Below, piece after piece: positions 35,428-44,345 of a DNA stretch of 64,000 bases. The DNA lies in the NCBI RefSeq assembly GCF_003478995.1, contig NZ_QUGI01000007.1:124001-188000 (forward strand), read 5' to 3'. The position numbers and the translations under genes were made by a program. The notes below the pieces were generated by a model. That model was given only the letters and a program-made list of their open reading frames with translations, searched no databases and was not told the DNA's origin. How positions within the stretch are numbered: position 1 is the stretch's first letter; each line of letters opens with the position of its first letter. This DNA is from Pseudoflavonifractor sp. AF19-9AC (GTDB lineage: Bacteria; Bacillota; Clostridia; Oscillospirales; Oscillospiraceae).

Positions 35428-37299
35428 TCAGTTGCGGAGATAGCAGACCCATGCTGTGCCATCTTTCTCGGTCACAAGTCTGTCCCCGATACGGCTCTTC
35501 GCCGTTCTCATGGTGCGTGAAGAAATCCCACGCTCATTGACTGCCTTTTCCAGCTCTGCGCTCGGCATACGCTTTCCATCTGCCAGCAGTTCCAGAATGA
35601 GCATTTGTGCTTGTGCGGTCTTGCTCTCGGTCTTGGCGGTGTCTGCCCCGGCAAGAAGCTCGTCAGCGGTAATGTCATAAGCTCCTATCCATTCAAAGCC
35701 TTTCTCGTCTCCCAGAGAAAAGGCAAGGGACTGTCCGGGCGGCGCAAGGGAGCTTTTCTCATGGATAAGCACCCTCGTTGTGGGGCTGTCCTTCAGCTTG
35801 CCGATAAAAAGCAGACTGCGGACTGCCGCCGTAATGTCGATAGACCCCAATCCCCGGTAGGTGCTTTGCGTTCCTGCGGCTTTGTTGAGGTGTCCGATCA
35901 GCACGATAGCGCACCCGGTAGCCTGTGCAATGTCTCCCAGACTGCGGAAGATGGGACGGACTTCATTTGCCCGGTTCATGTCCACATCTGCGCCCAGAAA
36001 CGCCTGCACCGGGTCAATGATAACCAGCCTTGCGTTGTTCTCACGGATTGCCCTTGCTATGCGCTCATCGGCAAGGGTCAGCGGCGTGTCTCTATCGTCA
36101 ATGACAAGCACTCGTTCAAGGTCTGCGTCCGCTTCCATCAGCCGGGGCTTAACGGTATCGCCCAAACCGTCCTCGGCGGTCTGATAGATGATATTAAAAG
36201 GCTCAATTGTTTCCATACCGGGCAAGGGCTTTCGGTTGGTGCAAGCCGCCGCAAGACGCATGGCAAAGTAGGTCTTGCCCTCGCCGGGATTGCCCTGGAT
36301 AATTGTCAGCTTTCCAAATGGGATATAGGGAAACCATAGCCAATCCACGCTCGTCAGCTCCACATCTGCCATGCGGAGCATGGGAACAGGCTGGGCGGTG
36401 GGCAGCTCTCGCAGCGTGATTGTCTCGGCTATGAATTTGCGGCTGGGAATGTCCCCTTGCTGACGGAGAACATCGTTCCAGTCTTTCCTTGCCGGGACAA
36501 GGCGAATGACGGCGATCTCGCCGGGAATGGACTGTGCCAGTCGGGTACAGGCTTCGCTTCCTGCGGTGTCGCTGTCAAGGCAGAGGAACACTTTTCGGGT
36601 GTCCTTGCGTTCAGAAAGGAAACGGTCAAGGGCTTTGCCCGAAACGCCGCCCAGCGCAAGATAGCTTCGGCTTTGCCAGTCCTGCGGATAAAGGCAGATG
36701 AACGATAACAGGTCTATCGGTGCTTCAAAGACAAAGAGATGGTTGCCGTTTCCCTCATAGCGGAACGGATAGGACTTGTCAGACCCGGCAATGTCCTGTC
36801 TGAATGGGTCTGCCGTTCCTCGCACATGGGCGTATCTCGGCGTACCGCTTCGGTCTCTGCCGACAAACACAACATTGTGCCGCTTTGCGTCCTCGTAAAT
36901 ATCCCCGGAAAGAAGAAAAGCCTCAACCAGTTTCGGGTTGAGACCTCGGCTTTCTGTGAGATATTGGATTGCTCTGTCGGCTGTTCGGTTGTGCAAGGGC
37001 AAGTGGAACGCTGTGGGCGGTGCTGTGGTGGCTTCGGTCTGTCCCTCGGCGCTTTCGCCGGTTAAGAGCTGGACTGCTTCGGGAAAGGACTTGCCGTAAA
37101 ACTCCATGACAAAATCAATGGGATAGCCGCCCTTGCTCTGGCTGTGGCGAAACCACTTGTTTCCCCGGACGGTCAGGCTGTCATGTTCTTTCCAGCGGTA
37201 TTCCCGTCCGCTTTTGATAAGCGTCTCTCCCTGTGTACGGAGAAAATCTTCCAGACTGACGGCATTTGCCCGGTCAATCTGCGCTTGGGTATAATTCAT
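35428..37299 (-). CDS. primase/helicase-like replication protein (DUF3991, TOPRIM, RecA-like)
   Basis: 623 residues. N-terminal DUF3991-type zinc-free primase region (SLEDFLRTQGETLIKSGREY, FVMEFYGKSFPEAVQLL), a TOPRIM domain (KVFLCLDSDTAGSEACTRL), then an AAA_25/RepA-like helicase with Walker A QGNPGEGKTYFAMRL and a VIIDPVQAFLG Walker B. A short winged C-terminus ends it. It overlaps the MobL relaxase by 4 bases and should replicate the excised or transferred strand. Confidence 0.85.
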   Translation of the reverse strand: MNYTQAQIDRANAVSLEDFLRTQGETLIKSGREYRWKEHDSLTVRGNKWFRHSQSKGGYPIDFVMEFYGKSFPEAVQLLTGESAEGQTEATTAPPTAFHLPLHNRTADRAIQYLTESRGLNPKLVEAFLLSGDIYEDAKRHNVVFVGRDRSGTPRYAHVRGTADPFRQDIAGSDKSYPFRYEGNGNHLFVFEAPIDLLSFICLYPQDWQSRSYLALGGVSGKALDRFLSERKDTRKVFLCLDSDTAGSEACTRLAQSIPGEIAVIRLVPARKDWNDVLRQQGDIPSRKFIAETITLRELPTAQPVPMLRMADVELTSVDWLWFPYIPFGKLTIIQGNPGEGKTYFAMRLAAACTNRKPLPGMETIEPFNIIYQTAEDGLGDTVKPRLMEADADLERVLVIDDRDTPLTLADERIARAIRENNARLVIIDPVQAFLGADVDMNRANEVRPIFRSLGDIAQATGCAIVLIGHLNKAAGTQSTYRGLGSIDITAAVRSLLFIGKLKDSPTTRVLIHEKSSLAPPGQSLAFSLGDEKGFEWIGAYDITADELLAGADTAKTESKTAQAQMLILELLADGKRMPSAELEKAVNERGISSRTMRTAKSRIGDRLVTEKDGTAWVCYLRN

Positions 37300-38792
37300 C
37301 GGGATAGTTCCTCCTTTTTCTGTCGTGTTTGGGGTCGATTTTGGAGCTTTTGTTCCTCTGTACGCTCGTTAAATCGGGCGGCAGTATCTACACATGACTT
37401 GACCTTCCAAAGGCGGTGTAAATCGTCTCTGACAGCCTTAAACTCGCCGTAGGTGCTTTCGTGTGCCTGTTCCAGCTCGTCATACTCGTCGGACAGCTTT
37501 TTCATATCCACCTTGCCGTCCGGGAACTCCTCGGTCAGCTTTCGTCTGGCGGCGTAGAACTGTATCAGTTCCGCTTCATGCTCTGCCTTGTACTTGACTC
37601 TGGGCTTCTCAAACTTGATTTTCTGCAAGCCGTCATAGACAGGCTTCAAGCTCTGGAAAGCAGCAGAGCTGTCATAGATCTGCTTAATTGCTTTCATTCG
37701 GGCGGTCTGTTCGTCCAGCGTTTTCTTCAAGCTCTCTGTGGCAGCACTGTGTTCGCTGACACGGCTTTCCAAATCTTCAAGAGTGTAAATGCCGTTTGCC
37801 CGGAGATAATTGAAAGTCTCGTTCATCTCCTTTAGGTTGCTGATTTTGCCTTTCTGGGAATACACCCCGGCTTTGCGCTGGGTGTAATAGGCGTTCAGCA
37901 GAGAAACAAGGTCGGGTGCCTGTGGCTTGGCAAGCTCGGCTTTCATATCCGCTATCCAGCCCATAAGCAAAGTGATTTTCTTCTTGATGTCCCGGATCAC
38001 GGCGTTGGTGGCTTTGATCCAGCGGTTGAACTCGCCTTTCTCGGTGCGTATGCCTTTCTTCTCCATTGCCCGGACGGTTGCGCCCTCATGGACGGTGGGA
38101 AGAAGCTCCACGCCCTGACGCTCATAGCTTCGGTGGTCGATACGAACATCAAGCCCTTTCTCCGCAAACTTGGCGTTGCATAGTTCCGCCCATGTCTGCC
38201 GCCAATGTTCCAGCGTTTCGGGACTGCCCCAGTCGGTAGTGGGAACGGCGTTGAACACAAACTTTCCGTCTGCGTCTCGGATACGGTTGCCGTCCTCGTC
38301 CAGCTCATACACCCGGCGTTGCTTTAGTCCCCATTTGCCGTTCTGCTTGATGGGGCGGATGGGGCAAAGCACATGAAAATGCGGGTTTGGTATGCCGCCG
38401 TCCTCCCGGTCTGGCTGGTGTACGGCGAAGTCAACCACCATGCCCCGGCTTACAAAGTTCTCCAATAAAAATTGCCTTGCAAGAGCGATGTTTTCCTCAA
38501 GGGAAAATTCATTCTGCAAGGCAATGTCAAAGCTGTATGCAAGCTGGGCGTTCTTTCCACGCTCGGCTTTTTCCACGGCGTTCCATAGGGTTTGGCGGTC
38601 TGCGTATTCTGGCGGTGCATGGGACGGCAAGAGAATGTCAGAGCAGATCACGCCGCCCTTGCGGGTGTAGTCGCTGTATTCGCCGTAATACTCGCTATAC
38701 AATCGCTCCCCGGCTCGGTAGGCAGCAGAAGCGATAGCGGACTGTCCTGCGCTTCGCTTAGTCTGCGTGACGCTCAGATGAAATAGTGCCAT
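37296..38792 (-). CDS. mobA: MobA/MobL (MOBQ) relaxase of element 2
   Basis: 498 residues. N-terminus MALFHLSVTQTKRSAGQSAI, AAYRAGERLY and the histidine motif NPHFHVLCPIRP define the MobA/MobL family. The C-terminal half is a long coiled coil (about 290-490). It overlaps the DUF3847 gene by 35 bases. It mobilizes the element in trans. Confidence 0.92.
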   Translation of the reverse strand: MALFHLSVTQTKRSAGQSAIASAAYRAGERLYSEYYGEYSDYTRKGGVICSDILLPSHAPPEYADRQTLWNAVEKAERGKNAQLAYSFDIALQNEFSLEENIALARQFLLENFVSRGMVVDFAVHQPDREDGGIPNPHFHVLCPIRPIKQNGKWGLKQRRVYELDEDGNRIRDADGKFVFNAVPTTDWGSPETLEHWRQTWAELCNAKFAEKGLDVRIDHRSYERQGVELLPTVHEGATVRAMEKKGIRTEKGEFNRWIKATNAVIRDIKKKITLLMGWIADMKAELAKPQAPDLVSLLNAYYTQRKAGVYSQKGKISNLKEMNETFNYLRANGIYTLEDLESRVSEHSAATESLKKTLDEQTARMKAIKQIYDSSAAFQSLKPVYDGLQKIKFEKPRVKYKAEHEAELIQFYAARRKLTEEFPDGKVDMKKLSDEYDELEQAHESTYGEFKAVRDDLHRLWKVKSCVDTAARFNERTEEQKLQNRPQTRQKKEELSR

Positions 38793-39117
38793 CGGCTCTC
38801 AACTCCTTTTCTCTGTTTGCTTGGCTGATGTGGGTAATCGTCATGTGACGGACGGCTCGCTGGACTTCGGACAAAGAAAAGATTTGTTCCATCAGCTCTG
38901 TCATTTCGGTGCGTGTGAGATCTTTGACCTCCGGGGCAAGGCTCTCAATCGTGCCGCCCAGATTGCAAAGACGGTGGGTGCGCTTTTGTCTCTCGCCTTT
39001 CTCCAGATACTTCTTTCTGTTCTCCAGACGCTCCAGCTTGTGCTGTTCCTGTGCAAGCTGTGTCTCGACCTGTTCCTTTTCGGCTCGGAGCTGTTCAAGG
39101 TTTTTCGGTTTTGCCAT
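38758..39117 (-). CDS. DUF3847 coiled-coil protein
   Basis: 119 residues from MAKPKNLEQLRAEKEQVETQ. A coiled coil, then a basic RKKYLEKGERQKRTHRLCNLG segment. DUF3847 proteins regularly precede MobA/MobL in these elements and probably serve as relaxase accessory protein. The start at 39117 has GGAGGT upstream. Confidence 0.8.
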   Translation of the reverse strand: MAKPKNLEQLRAEKEQVETQLAQEQHKLERLENRKKYLEKGERQKRTHRLCNLGGTIESLAPEVKDLTRTEMTELMEQIFSLSEVQRAVRHMTITHISQANREKELRADGTISSERHAD

Positions 39118-39150
39118 TTTTCGTGACCTCCTTTTTTGAAAATGGGGATA

Positions 39151-39195
39151 AAAAAAGACCGTCAACTTTTCGCAGATTGCGACCAGTCAACGGTC
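39151..39195 (-). terminator. rho-independent terminator
   Basis: GACCGT(TGAC) and (GTTG)ACGGTC arms at 39157-39195, followed on the minus strand by six or more T. It ends the transcript of the 39245 gene. Confidence 0.6.
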
Positions 39196-39244
39196 AGTTT
39201 TTCGGTATTCAGTTGTTGTGTTCAGTTCGGTAAATTGAAGTTGG

Positions 39245-39769
39245 TCAAAGTTGTTGGCGAAGATATTCCACAACATTTCCATTCGTATCATAGAAACAGA
39301 TGTTTCCTACATTGAGGGGCAGGACAATGGCGAAAGGCTTGCCACTATCAATATCAATCACCTGAATGCCGTTGCCATCATCTACTTCAAGTCGAACAAT
39401 ATTTTGGGTATTCATTGAGATAAATGCCCTTTCGTTATTTCCCTCAACAACAAACTCTGCAATGTAATCATCAACCTCAACTATATCTCCACCACCACGG
39501 AAGAAATATCCAAAAGACAAGCCAGGGCGATTTACATAGACAGAAAAAGTGTGGTCTGTCTTGTCCTGTGGGTAAGAAATAAATGCAGCCATTGTGTCGG
39601 AAATGCTTCCATCAACAATCCAATCATCCAAAATTTTTTGAGATTGGCGAATGTCTGCTTCTAAACTGTTTGCGGTTTTACCAATGTCATTGTTTGCATA
39701 AAGGAAACCGAAAACCAACACACAAGCCAAAATAACACCCAAGAGGATTATGGGTAATTTCTTTTTCAT
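39245..39769 (-). CDS. membrane-anchored hypothetical protein
   Basis: 174 residues from MKKKLPIILLGVILACVLVF. One N-terminal helix (PIILLGVILACVLVFGFLY), then an extracellular beta-rich domain. The segment GNICFYDTNGNVVEYLRQQL closes it. The start at 39769 has GGAGTG upstream; the longer frame was rejected. No family recognised. It stands alone between terminator and oriT-like region, so it looks like cargo. Confidence 0.6.
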   Translation of the reverse strand: MKKKLPIILLGVILACVLVFGFLYANNDIGKTANSLEADIRQSQKILDDWIVDGSISDTMAAFISYPQDKTDHTFSVYVNRPGLSFGYFFRGGGDIVEVDDYIAEFVVEGNNERAFISMNTQNIVRLEVDDGNGIQVIDIDSGKPFAIVLPLNVGNICFYDTNGNVVEYLRQQL

Positions 39770-39840
39770 AGAATCACACTCCTTTATCAAATTAAGATTC
39801 TTGATTTTCAAACTTGCTGGCGGCGAACGGTTTGTCAAAA

Positions 39841-39935
39841 CCGTTTGCGGACGGCAAGTCCACAGGGGATAGCCGCTTTAGCGGCGCAAGGGGGTGTAGC
39901 CACCTTGACGGAACGAAGTGACGCAACATTCTCGG
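39841..39935. other. candidate oriT of element 2
   Basis: Dyads lie close together: AACGGTTTTGAC-type arms at about 39826-39848, AGCCGCTTTAGCGGC near 39870, and CAAGG-GGGTGTAGC-CACCTTG at about 39887-39907. The core GTGTAGCCAC also occurs in the ICE oriT candidate at 2702. It is the only long noncoding stretch in element 2, and lies upstream of the mobilization genes. Confidence 0.45.
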
Positions 39936-40035
39936 TCATGCAGTTTTCTTCTGCTGACGGAGAATGAAGCTCCGCAGGACGCACTACTCTCGACAGAGAG
40001 TATAGAAGTGCGCCCTTAGAGTTCTAAGGGTATTT

Positions 40036-41568
40036 TTAGATAATTGGGAATGTTTCTTTGTCAAACTGCGTAACATTGAACACGATACGCCACTCGACAT
40101 CATCACCAACCGGTTCAAAGTGCAGAGCAGAACAAGCAGCATGAAGTTTTTCTTGTGAATTTGTTCCATATATAACTGCTGTCGGACCATCTGCACCACC
40201 AATAACACCAACAACAAAACAGGAACTACTGCCAACTGGACGGAACGAATGATCGTCTGGTGTAACTTCTATCGGTCTATCGCCTTCATCACAGTCAAAA
40301 ACCGAAATGTTCTCCATCGGTTCAGGGGTAAGTGTATAACTCATGGCAATATAATGTGTCGGATAAATCCAGCGATCAGAACCAAAACTATTTTGAGGAA
40401 CTGTCTGCTGTTCTATTTCCTGCACGGTCAGTGTATGGGTTATTCCGCTAACAGGATGGGAAAACATAAATGAATCTCCGGGTGCGTGAACTTTGAAATG
40501 TGAGCCTGGAACTTGTCCTGGTTGCTGCTCCATTGTAAGAAAAAGTTTATTGATTTCAGGGTGATGCTTGGTTCCCCAAGGAAATACGTCTCTGCATATG
40601 ACCCAGCCATAAGTACTATCCAGCCCATAATGGTCGATTGCCCATTTTGCTTCCAACTCATTGATAACGCCATCTGGCAGACAAGGATTAAAGCTCACAG
40701 CGCAGCCATGGGTTGTCTGTAATATTTTCTCGTTTAACTTCAAGCAAGGTTTGAAGTTAAAACAAAGTGGGTTTTCCCATTCCATCTGCATCTGTTGCTC
40801 ACGGGTAAAATTTTCACATGAGTCATTTTCCCAGTCCAGATTCCATTTTTTCATGAAGTCACGGATGCTTTCTGAATCAACTCGCATACAAAAATCAACG
40901 ACAAGTCCTTTGCTACATGAATAAGCTGCCGGAATTACCCAATGATATCCAGCCCAATCGAATTGTTTATCCAGCTTGATCTCTTTTCCGGCACGGTCTT
41001 TACCTCGATGTCCCCAGAAATCTCCATCAAAGTAGACCTTCCATTCAGGGGCAACCAATTCTGCTTCTGAAGTCATATCATTATCGTAATAATCTTCTGT
41101 GTATTTAATCTGACTGTAATCAAAGGAAGATTGCAGGTTTTTGATATATGTCCACGGTTGTTCCATAGGCAACAAATTCATCTTCTCTGAAATTTCCGAT
41201 AAAGTTTGCTGTTGTTCCTGGGTTGTAGGGTTTTCATTGAGAAAGGCTTCAAACTGTGCTTCGTTCCACATCCACGCTTGTTCCACTGCCGCCACATCAC
41301 CACAAGCCAGTATAAGCCGCAGAAAGTCGGTAAAATTTTCAGCTACTGGATGAACATAATCAGGAGAAGTATTCATGGGGCTGACAGAGAAAACCATCTC
41401 TCCAAATCCACGAATGAAACAGAAGTGGATACCATCTATCCCTGCCCATCCAAAAACCGATGCCCCTTTTGGGGTACAAAAATAATTTGTATTATCCTCA
41501 CGGAGTTCAACTCCCACAGGACTTAAATCGACACCCCGCTGTAAAAATTTTTTCAAAATTCTATTCAT
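40036..41568 (-). CDS. uncharacterised 510-residue protein with a C-terminal IGGADGPT motif
   Basis: From MNRILKKFLQRGVDLSPVGV; the start at 41568 has GGGGGGA upstream, the ATG at 41583 has none. The protein is soluble, rich in Trp and aromatic residues (WMWNEAQFEAFLNENP; FGSDRWIYPTHYIAMSYTLT), with no signal peptide. I do not recognise the fold. Near the end is VGVIGGADGPTAVIYG, a string known from the beta subunits of sodium-pumping decarboxylases (GIIGGADGPT), but the remaining sequence has none of their membrane helices. It looks like cargo of element 2. Confidence 0.65.
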   Translation of the reverse strand: MNRILKKFLQRGVDLSPVGVELREDNTNYFCTPKGASVFGWAGIDGIHFCFIRGFGEMVFSVSPMNTSPDYVHPVAENFTDFLRLILACGDVAAVEQAWMWNEAQFEAFLNENPTTQEQQQTLSEISEKMNLLPMEQPWTYIKNLQSSFDYSQIKYTEDYYDNDMTSEAELVAPEWKVYFDGDFWGHRGKDRAGKEIKLDKQFDWAGYHWVIPAAYSCSKGLVVDFCMRVDSESIRDFMKKWNLDWENDSCENFTREQQMQMEWENPLCFNFKPCLKLNEKILQTTHGCAVSFNPCLPDGVINELEAKWAIDHYGLDSTYGWVICRDVFPWGTKHHPEINKLFLTMEQQPGQVPGSHFKVHAPGDSFMFSHPVSGITHTLTVQEIEQQTVPQNSFGSDRWIYPTHYIAMSYTLTPEPMENISVFDCDEGDRPIEVTPDDHSFRPVGSSSCFVVGVIGGADGPTAVIYGTNSQEKLHAACSALHFEPVGDDVEWRIVFNVTQFDKETFPII

Positions 41569-41661
41569 TAAGCATCCCCCCATAAAATTAGTGCTATCAC
41601 GCTCTTGATTGTAGTAAATTTTATCACAAGAGTGTGAATAAATCTACTGGCGAATGCTGAA

Positions 41662-41695
41662 ACCGCCCGAACAGTTTCTTTCTGCTCAGGCGGCT
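41662..41695 (-). terminator. probable terminator
   Basis: GCCGCCTGAGCAG and CTGTTCGGGCGGT pair on the minus strand directly after the stop of the DUF6809-like gene. The following T-run is short. Confidence 0.5.
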
Positions 41696-41699
41696 TTCT

Positions 41700-41984
41700 T
41701 CATCCATTTTTCTTTCTTCTGCTGCACTTGTTCATGGGCTTCCTGCTGAACATCAGCCCAGCGGAAAAGCCATACTTGAAGTGACTTTCACTTTCTTCAC
41801 ATTGGGCGATTGCTGTCTGCGCCCGGAGTTCCTGCACCAGCTCATAGTCCTCTTTGCTGAGCCGCTGGGACAACTGCTCCATGAGCTTTTCACAGGCTAT
41901 GACTGCCTTTCGGTATTCCGGTGATGTAGGTACAACTGTCTCGCAGGGATAAAACTCCCCATTATACATGGCTTCCAAAATCAT
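41700..41984 (-). CDS. DUF6809-like small protein
   Basis: 94 residues: MILEAMYNGEFYPCETVVPT, then a helical pair (KLMEQLSQRLSKEDYELVQE) and FKYGFSAGLMFSRKP. Proteins of this form occur widely in Clostridial mobile elements near TnpV. No function is known. Confidence 0.65.
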   Translation of the reverse strand: MILEAMYNGEFYPCETVVPTSPEYRKAVIACEKLMEQLSQRLSKEDYELVQELRAQTAIAQCEESESHFKYGFSAGLMFSRKPMNKCSRRKKNG

Positions 41985-41997
41985 AGCTTTACCTCTC

Positions 41998-42375
41998 TCA
42001 ACAGTAGATTAGTTCCGTCTTGATGATTTCCTCTGCCCGGCAGCGGATGGAGTTCATTGACTGCACCCATAACATCTGATTTTCCGCTTTCATGGCTTCG
42101 GTCACGCCCTCGGCTTTCATCATCTGCCGGATAATCAAGTCCAGCCTGTCTGCCGCCTGCTCGTTCAGATCGGCAACGACGGTGTGGAGGCTGCCGGACA
42201 AAATTAGCTCGTTGTAAAGCATGGGACGGTGCAATTTCAGATAGGACTGGTGCAAGCGTCCCCAATGCCCAATAGGCCGGCGTTCCTCCGGCAGCTTCAA
42301 GTCCGGCACATAGTAGTCGCCCACCAACACATAGTCCATACCGTTCTCATGGATTCTCGGTTTCAACTCTTTCAT
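41998..42375 (-). CDS. tnpV: transposon-encoded TnpV protein
   Basis: 125 residues. GDYYVPDLKLPEERRPIGHW and GRLHQSYLKLHRPMLYNELI are the standard TnpV sequence. It follows the recombinase gene by 4 bases. TnpV occurs in Tn4451/Tn4453-type elements; its function there is not established. Confidence 0.88.
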   Translation of the reverse strand: MKELKPRIHENGMDYVLVGDYYVPDLKLPEERRPIGHWGRLHQSYLKLHRPMLYNELILSGSLHTVVADLNEQAADRLDLIIRQMMKAEGVTEAMKAENQMLWVQSMNSIRCRAEEIIKTELIYC

Positions 42376-42379
42376 AAAA

Positions 42380-44257
42380 TCACGCTCCCTTTCTCGGTCC
42401 CAGCTGCGGCAAACTGCTCACCGGGATAAATACCCCTCTGGCAATATCCTCGGTGCGGATTGCCTGTTTTCTGGCTTCAATCTCCGCTTTTTTCTTGGCT
42501 TTCGTGCGCTCCTCATACTCTTTCTGTTTACCATTGGCTTTCCGCTTCAAGTAGTTCTGGTGGAGCCTGTCCTTGCGTTCCTCACGCTTGCGGATTTCCT
42601 CTAATTCCTCCGGGGTAAGCTCCACTTCGCCAAACGCAGGGGGAACGAAACGACCCACGAAATTGAAGTAAATCTCGACCTCCTGTGTGGTCTGAATACT
42701 GCCCTTGCGGTCACGCTCATGCACAAGGATTTTCTCAATAAACTCATTGAGCATGGCAATCGTCAGCTTGTCGAAGTTCTCATACTTGTCAATCAGAGCG
42801 ATAAAACGGTCAGCGTCCTTTTCGTGCTTCTCGTAGCTCTTGATAGCCTTTTCCAGATCGGAGATTTCAACGGTAAGCTCGGACTGTTCCTTTTCGTATT
42901 GAGCGTCCAGAGTGGCGTATCTGCTGTCGGACAGCTTTCCTAAAATGTTGTCCTCATAGATTTTGCAGAGCAGGACTTCCAGCTCGGAAACTCTCTGCTT
43001 TGCGGTGGCAAGGCGTGTCCGCTGTTTCTTGACCTCTGCCGTCTGCTGGCTGGACTGCGCTTCCTGCACCACACGGACAAACTCGGCTCGGTCATGCTTC
43101 GCATACTCGGCAATGGCTTTCAGCATTTCAGAGACAAGGGACAGTACCACATCTTCATTGATACGGTGCTGTGTCGTGCAGAGCTTTCCAACTGGGACTT
43201 TGCTGTATTGGGAACAGGTATATTGAGAAATACGCTTGCCGTTGTTGGTGCGGTGGACATACATCTTGCCACCGCAATCGGCGCAATAGAGCAAGCCCGT
43301 GAGGGGAGCTGCTTCGCCCCAGCCGTCTGGGTAGCGTCTGACATTCCCACGGATTTTCTGCACAAGGTCAAAGGTCTGCTGGTCAATGATAGGCTCATGG
43401 GTATTCTCGAAAATTGTCCATTCGTCCTCCGGGACATAATGGCTTTTCTTGTCCTTGAAGTGCTTTCGGGTCTTGAAGTTGATGGTGTGTCCCAGATATT
43501 CACGCTTTTCAAGAATGTTGCAGATGGTGGAAGAACCCCAGCCGTACACATCTTTGAAGGCCTTATTTTTGTTCACGCCCTCGCCGTGCCGGGCAAGGTA
43601 AGCGGACGGAATGAGGACTTTTTCTTCTTTCAGCTTGCTGGCGATCTGATACGGACCGTAGCCGTCAATCGTCATGGCAAAGATGCGCTTGACCACCTCA
43701 GCGGCTTCGGGGTCAACCAACCATTGGTCTCTGGCTTCGTTCCAAAGATAGCCGTAAATGACCGTGCCTGTGAGGTGCTTGCCGGACTTGCCTTTGGACT
43801 GGAAAGTGGAACGGATTTTACGGCTGGTGTCTCTGGCGTAGTATTCGTTCATAATGTTGCGGAAAGGGGTAAAATCATCGTCCCCTCTGGCACTGTCCAC
43901 GCCGTCATTGATGGCGATAAGGCGAACGCCACGCTGACGCAGGATTTCCATAATCTGACCGACTTTCAGATAGTCACGACCCATGCGGCTCATGTCCTTG
44001 ATGCACAAATACTCCACATTCCCGGCTTCCACTTCTTTCATCATTGCTAAAAATCCGGGACGGTCAAAGCAAGTACCACTAATGCCATCGTCCGTGAAAT
44101 GGACAATGTTTGTAAAGCCCTGCCGTGCGGCGAACTCCTCCAACATTGCCTTTTGATTGGATATGGAATTGCTCTCACGCTGTTGGTCATCATCTTTGCC
44201 AAAGTCATCACGGCTCAGTCGTTCGTACAGAGCTGTGATTTTCTCATTTTTTCTCAT
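42380..44257 (-). CDS. large serine recombinase (TnpX-like) of element 2
   Basis: 625 residues from MRKNEKITALYERLSRDDFG with catalytic Ser15 in YERLSRDD. It continues with SRMGRDYLKVGQIMEIL, a recombinase domain, a zinc ribbon (LLYCADCGGKMYVH..CSQYSKVPVGKLC) and a long coiled coil, then a basic C-terminus. AAAGGAGCGC precedes the ATG. By chance the frame is open back through the element end into virD4, giving an apparent 993-residue fusion; the internal start with its ribosome site is the real one. Confidence 0.92.
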   Translation of the reverse strand: MRKNEKITALYERLSRDDFGKDDDQQRESNSISNQKAMLEEFAARQGFTNIVHFTDDGISGTCFDRPGFLAMMKEVEAGNVEYLCIKDMSRMGRDYLKVGQIMEILRQRGVRLIAINDGVDSARGDDDFTPFRNIMNEYYARDTSRKIRSTFQSKGKSGKHLTGTVIYGYLWNEARDQWLVDPEAAEVVKRIFAMTIDGYGPYQIASKLKEEKVLIPSAYLARHGEGVNKNKAFKDVYGWGSSTICNILEKREYLGHTINFKTRKHFKDKKSHYVPEDEWTIFENTHEPIIDQQTFDLVQKIRGNVRRYPDGWGEAAPLTGLLYCADCGGKMYVHRTNNGKRISQYTCSQYSKVPVGKLCTTQHRINEDVVLSLVSEMLKAIAEYAKHDRAEFVRVVQEAQSSQQTAEVKKQRTRLATAKQRVSELEVLLCKIYEDNILGKLSDSRYATLDAQYEKEQSELTVEISDLEKAIKSYEKHEKDADRFIALIDKYENFDKLTIAMLNEFIEKILVHERDRKGSIQTTQEVEIYFNFVGRFVPPAFGEVELTPEELEEIRKREERKDRLHQNYLKRKANGKQKEYEERTKAKKKAEIEARKQAIRTEDIARGVFIPVSSLPQLGPRKGA

Positions 44258-44284
44258 AACTTGCGCTCCTTTCTTCGGTTTTAG

Positions 44285-44344
44285 GTTGTGTGTTCTAAGA
44301 GACTTCCCAACCGCTTGATTAAGAAGTCTTTTAGAGCATACAAC
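44285..44344. repeat. 22-base inverted repeat at the right end of element 2
   Basis: The arms 44285-44306 and 44323-44344 match at 19 of 22 positions (GTTGTGTGTTC.. and ..GCATACAAC). The outer arm ends one base before the shared CC. It is a likely recombinase binding site, and lies 28 bases upstream of the recombinase start, so it may also control it. Confidence 0.7.
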
Positions 44345-44345
44345 A

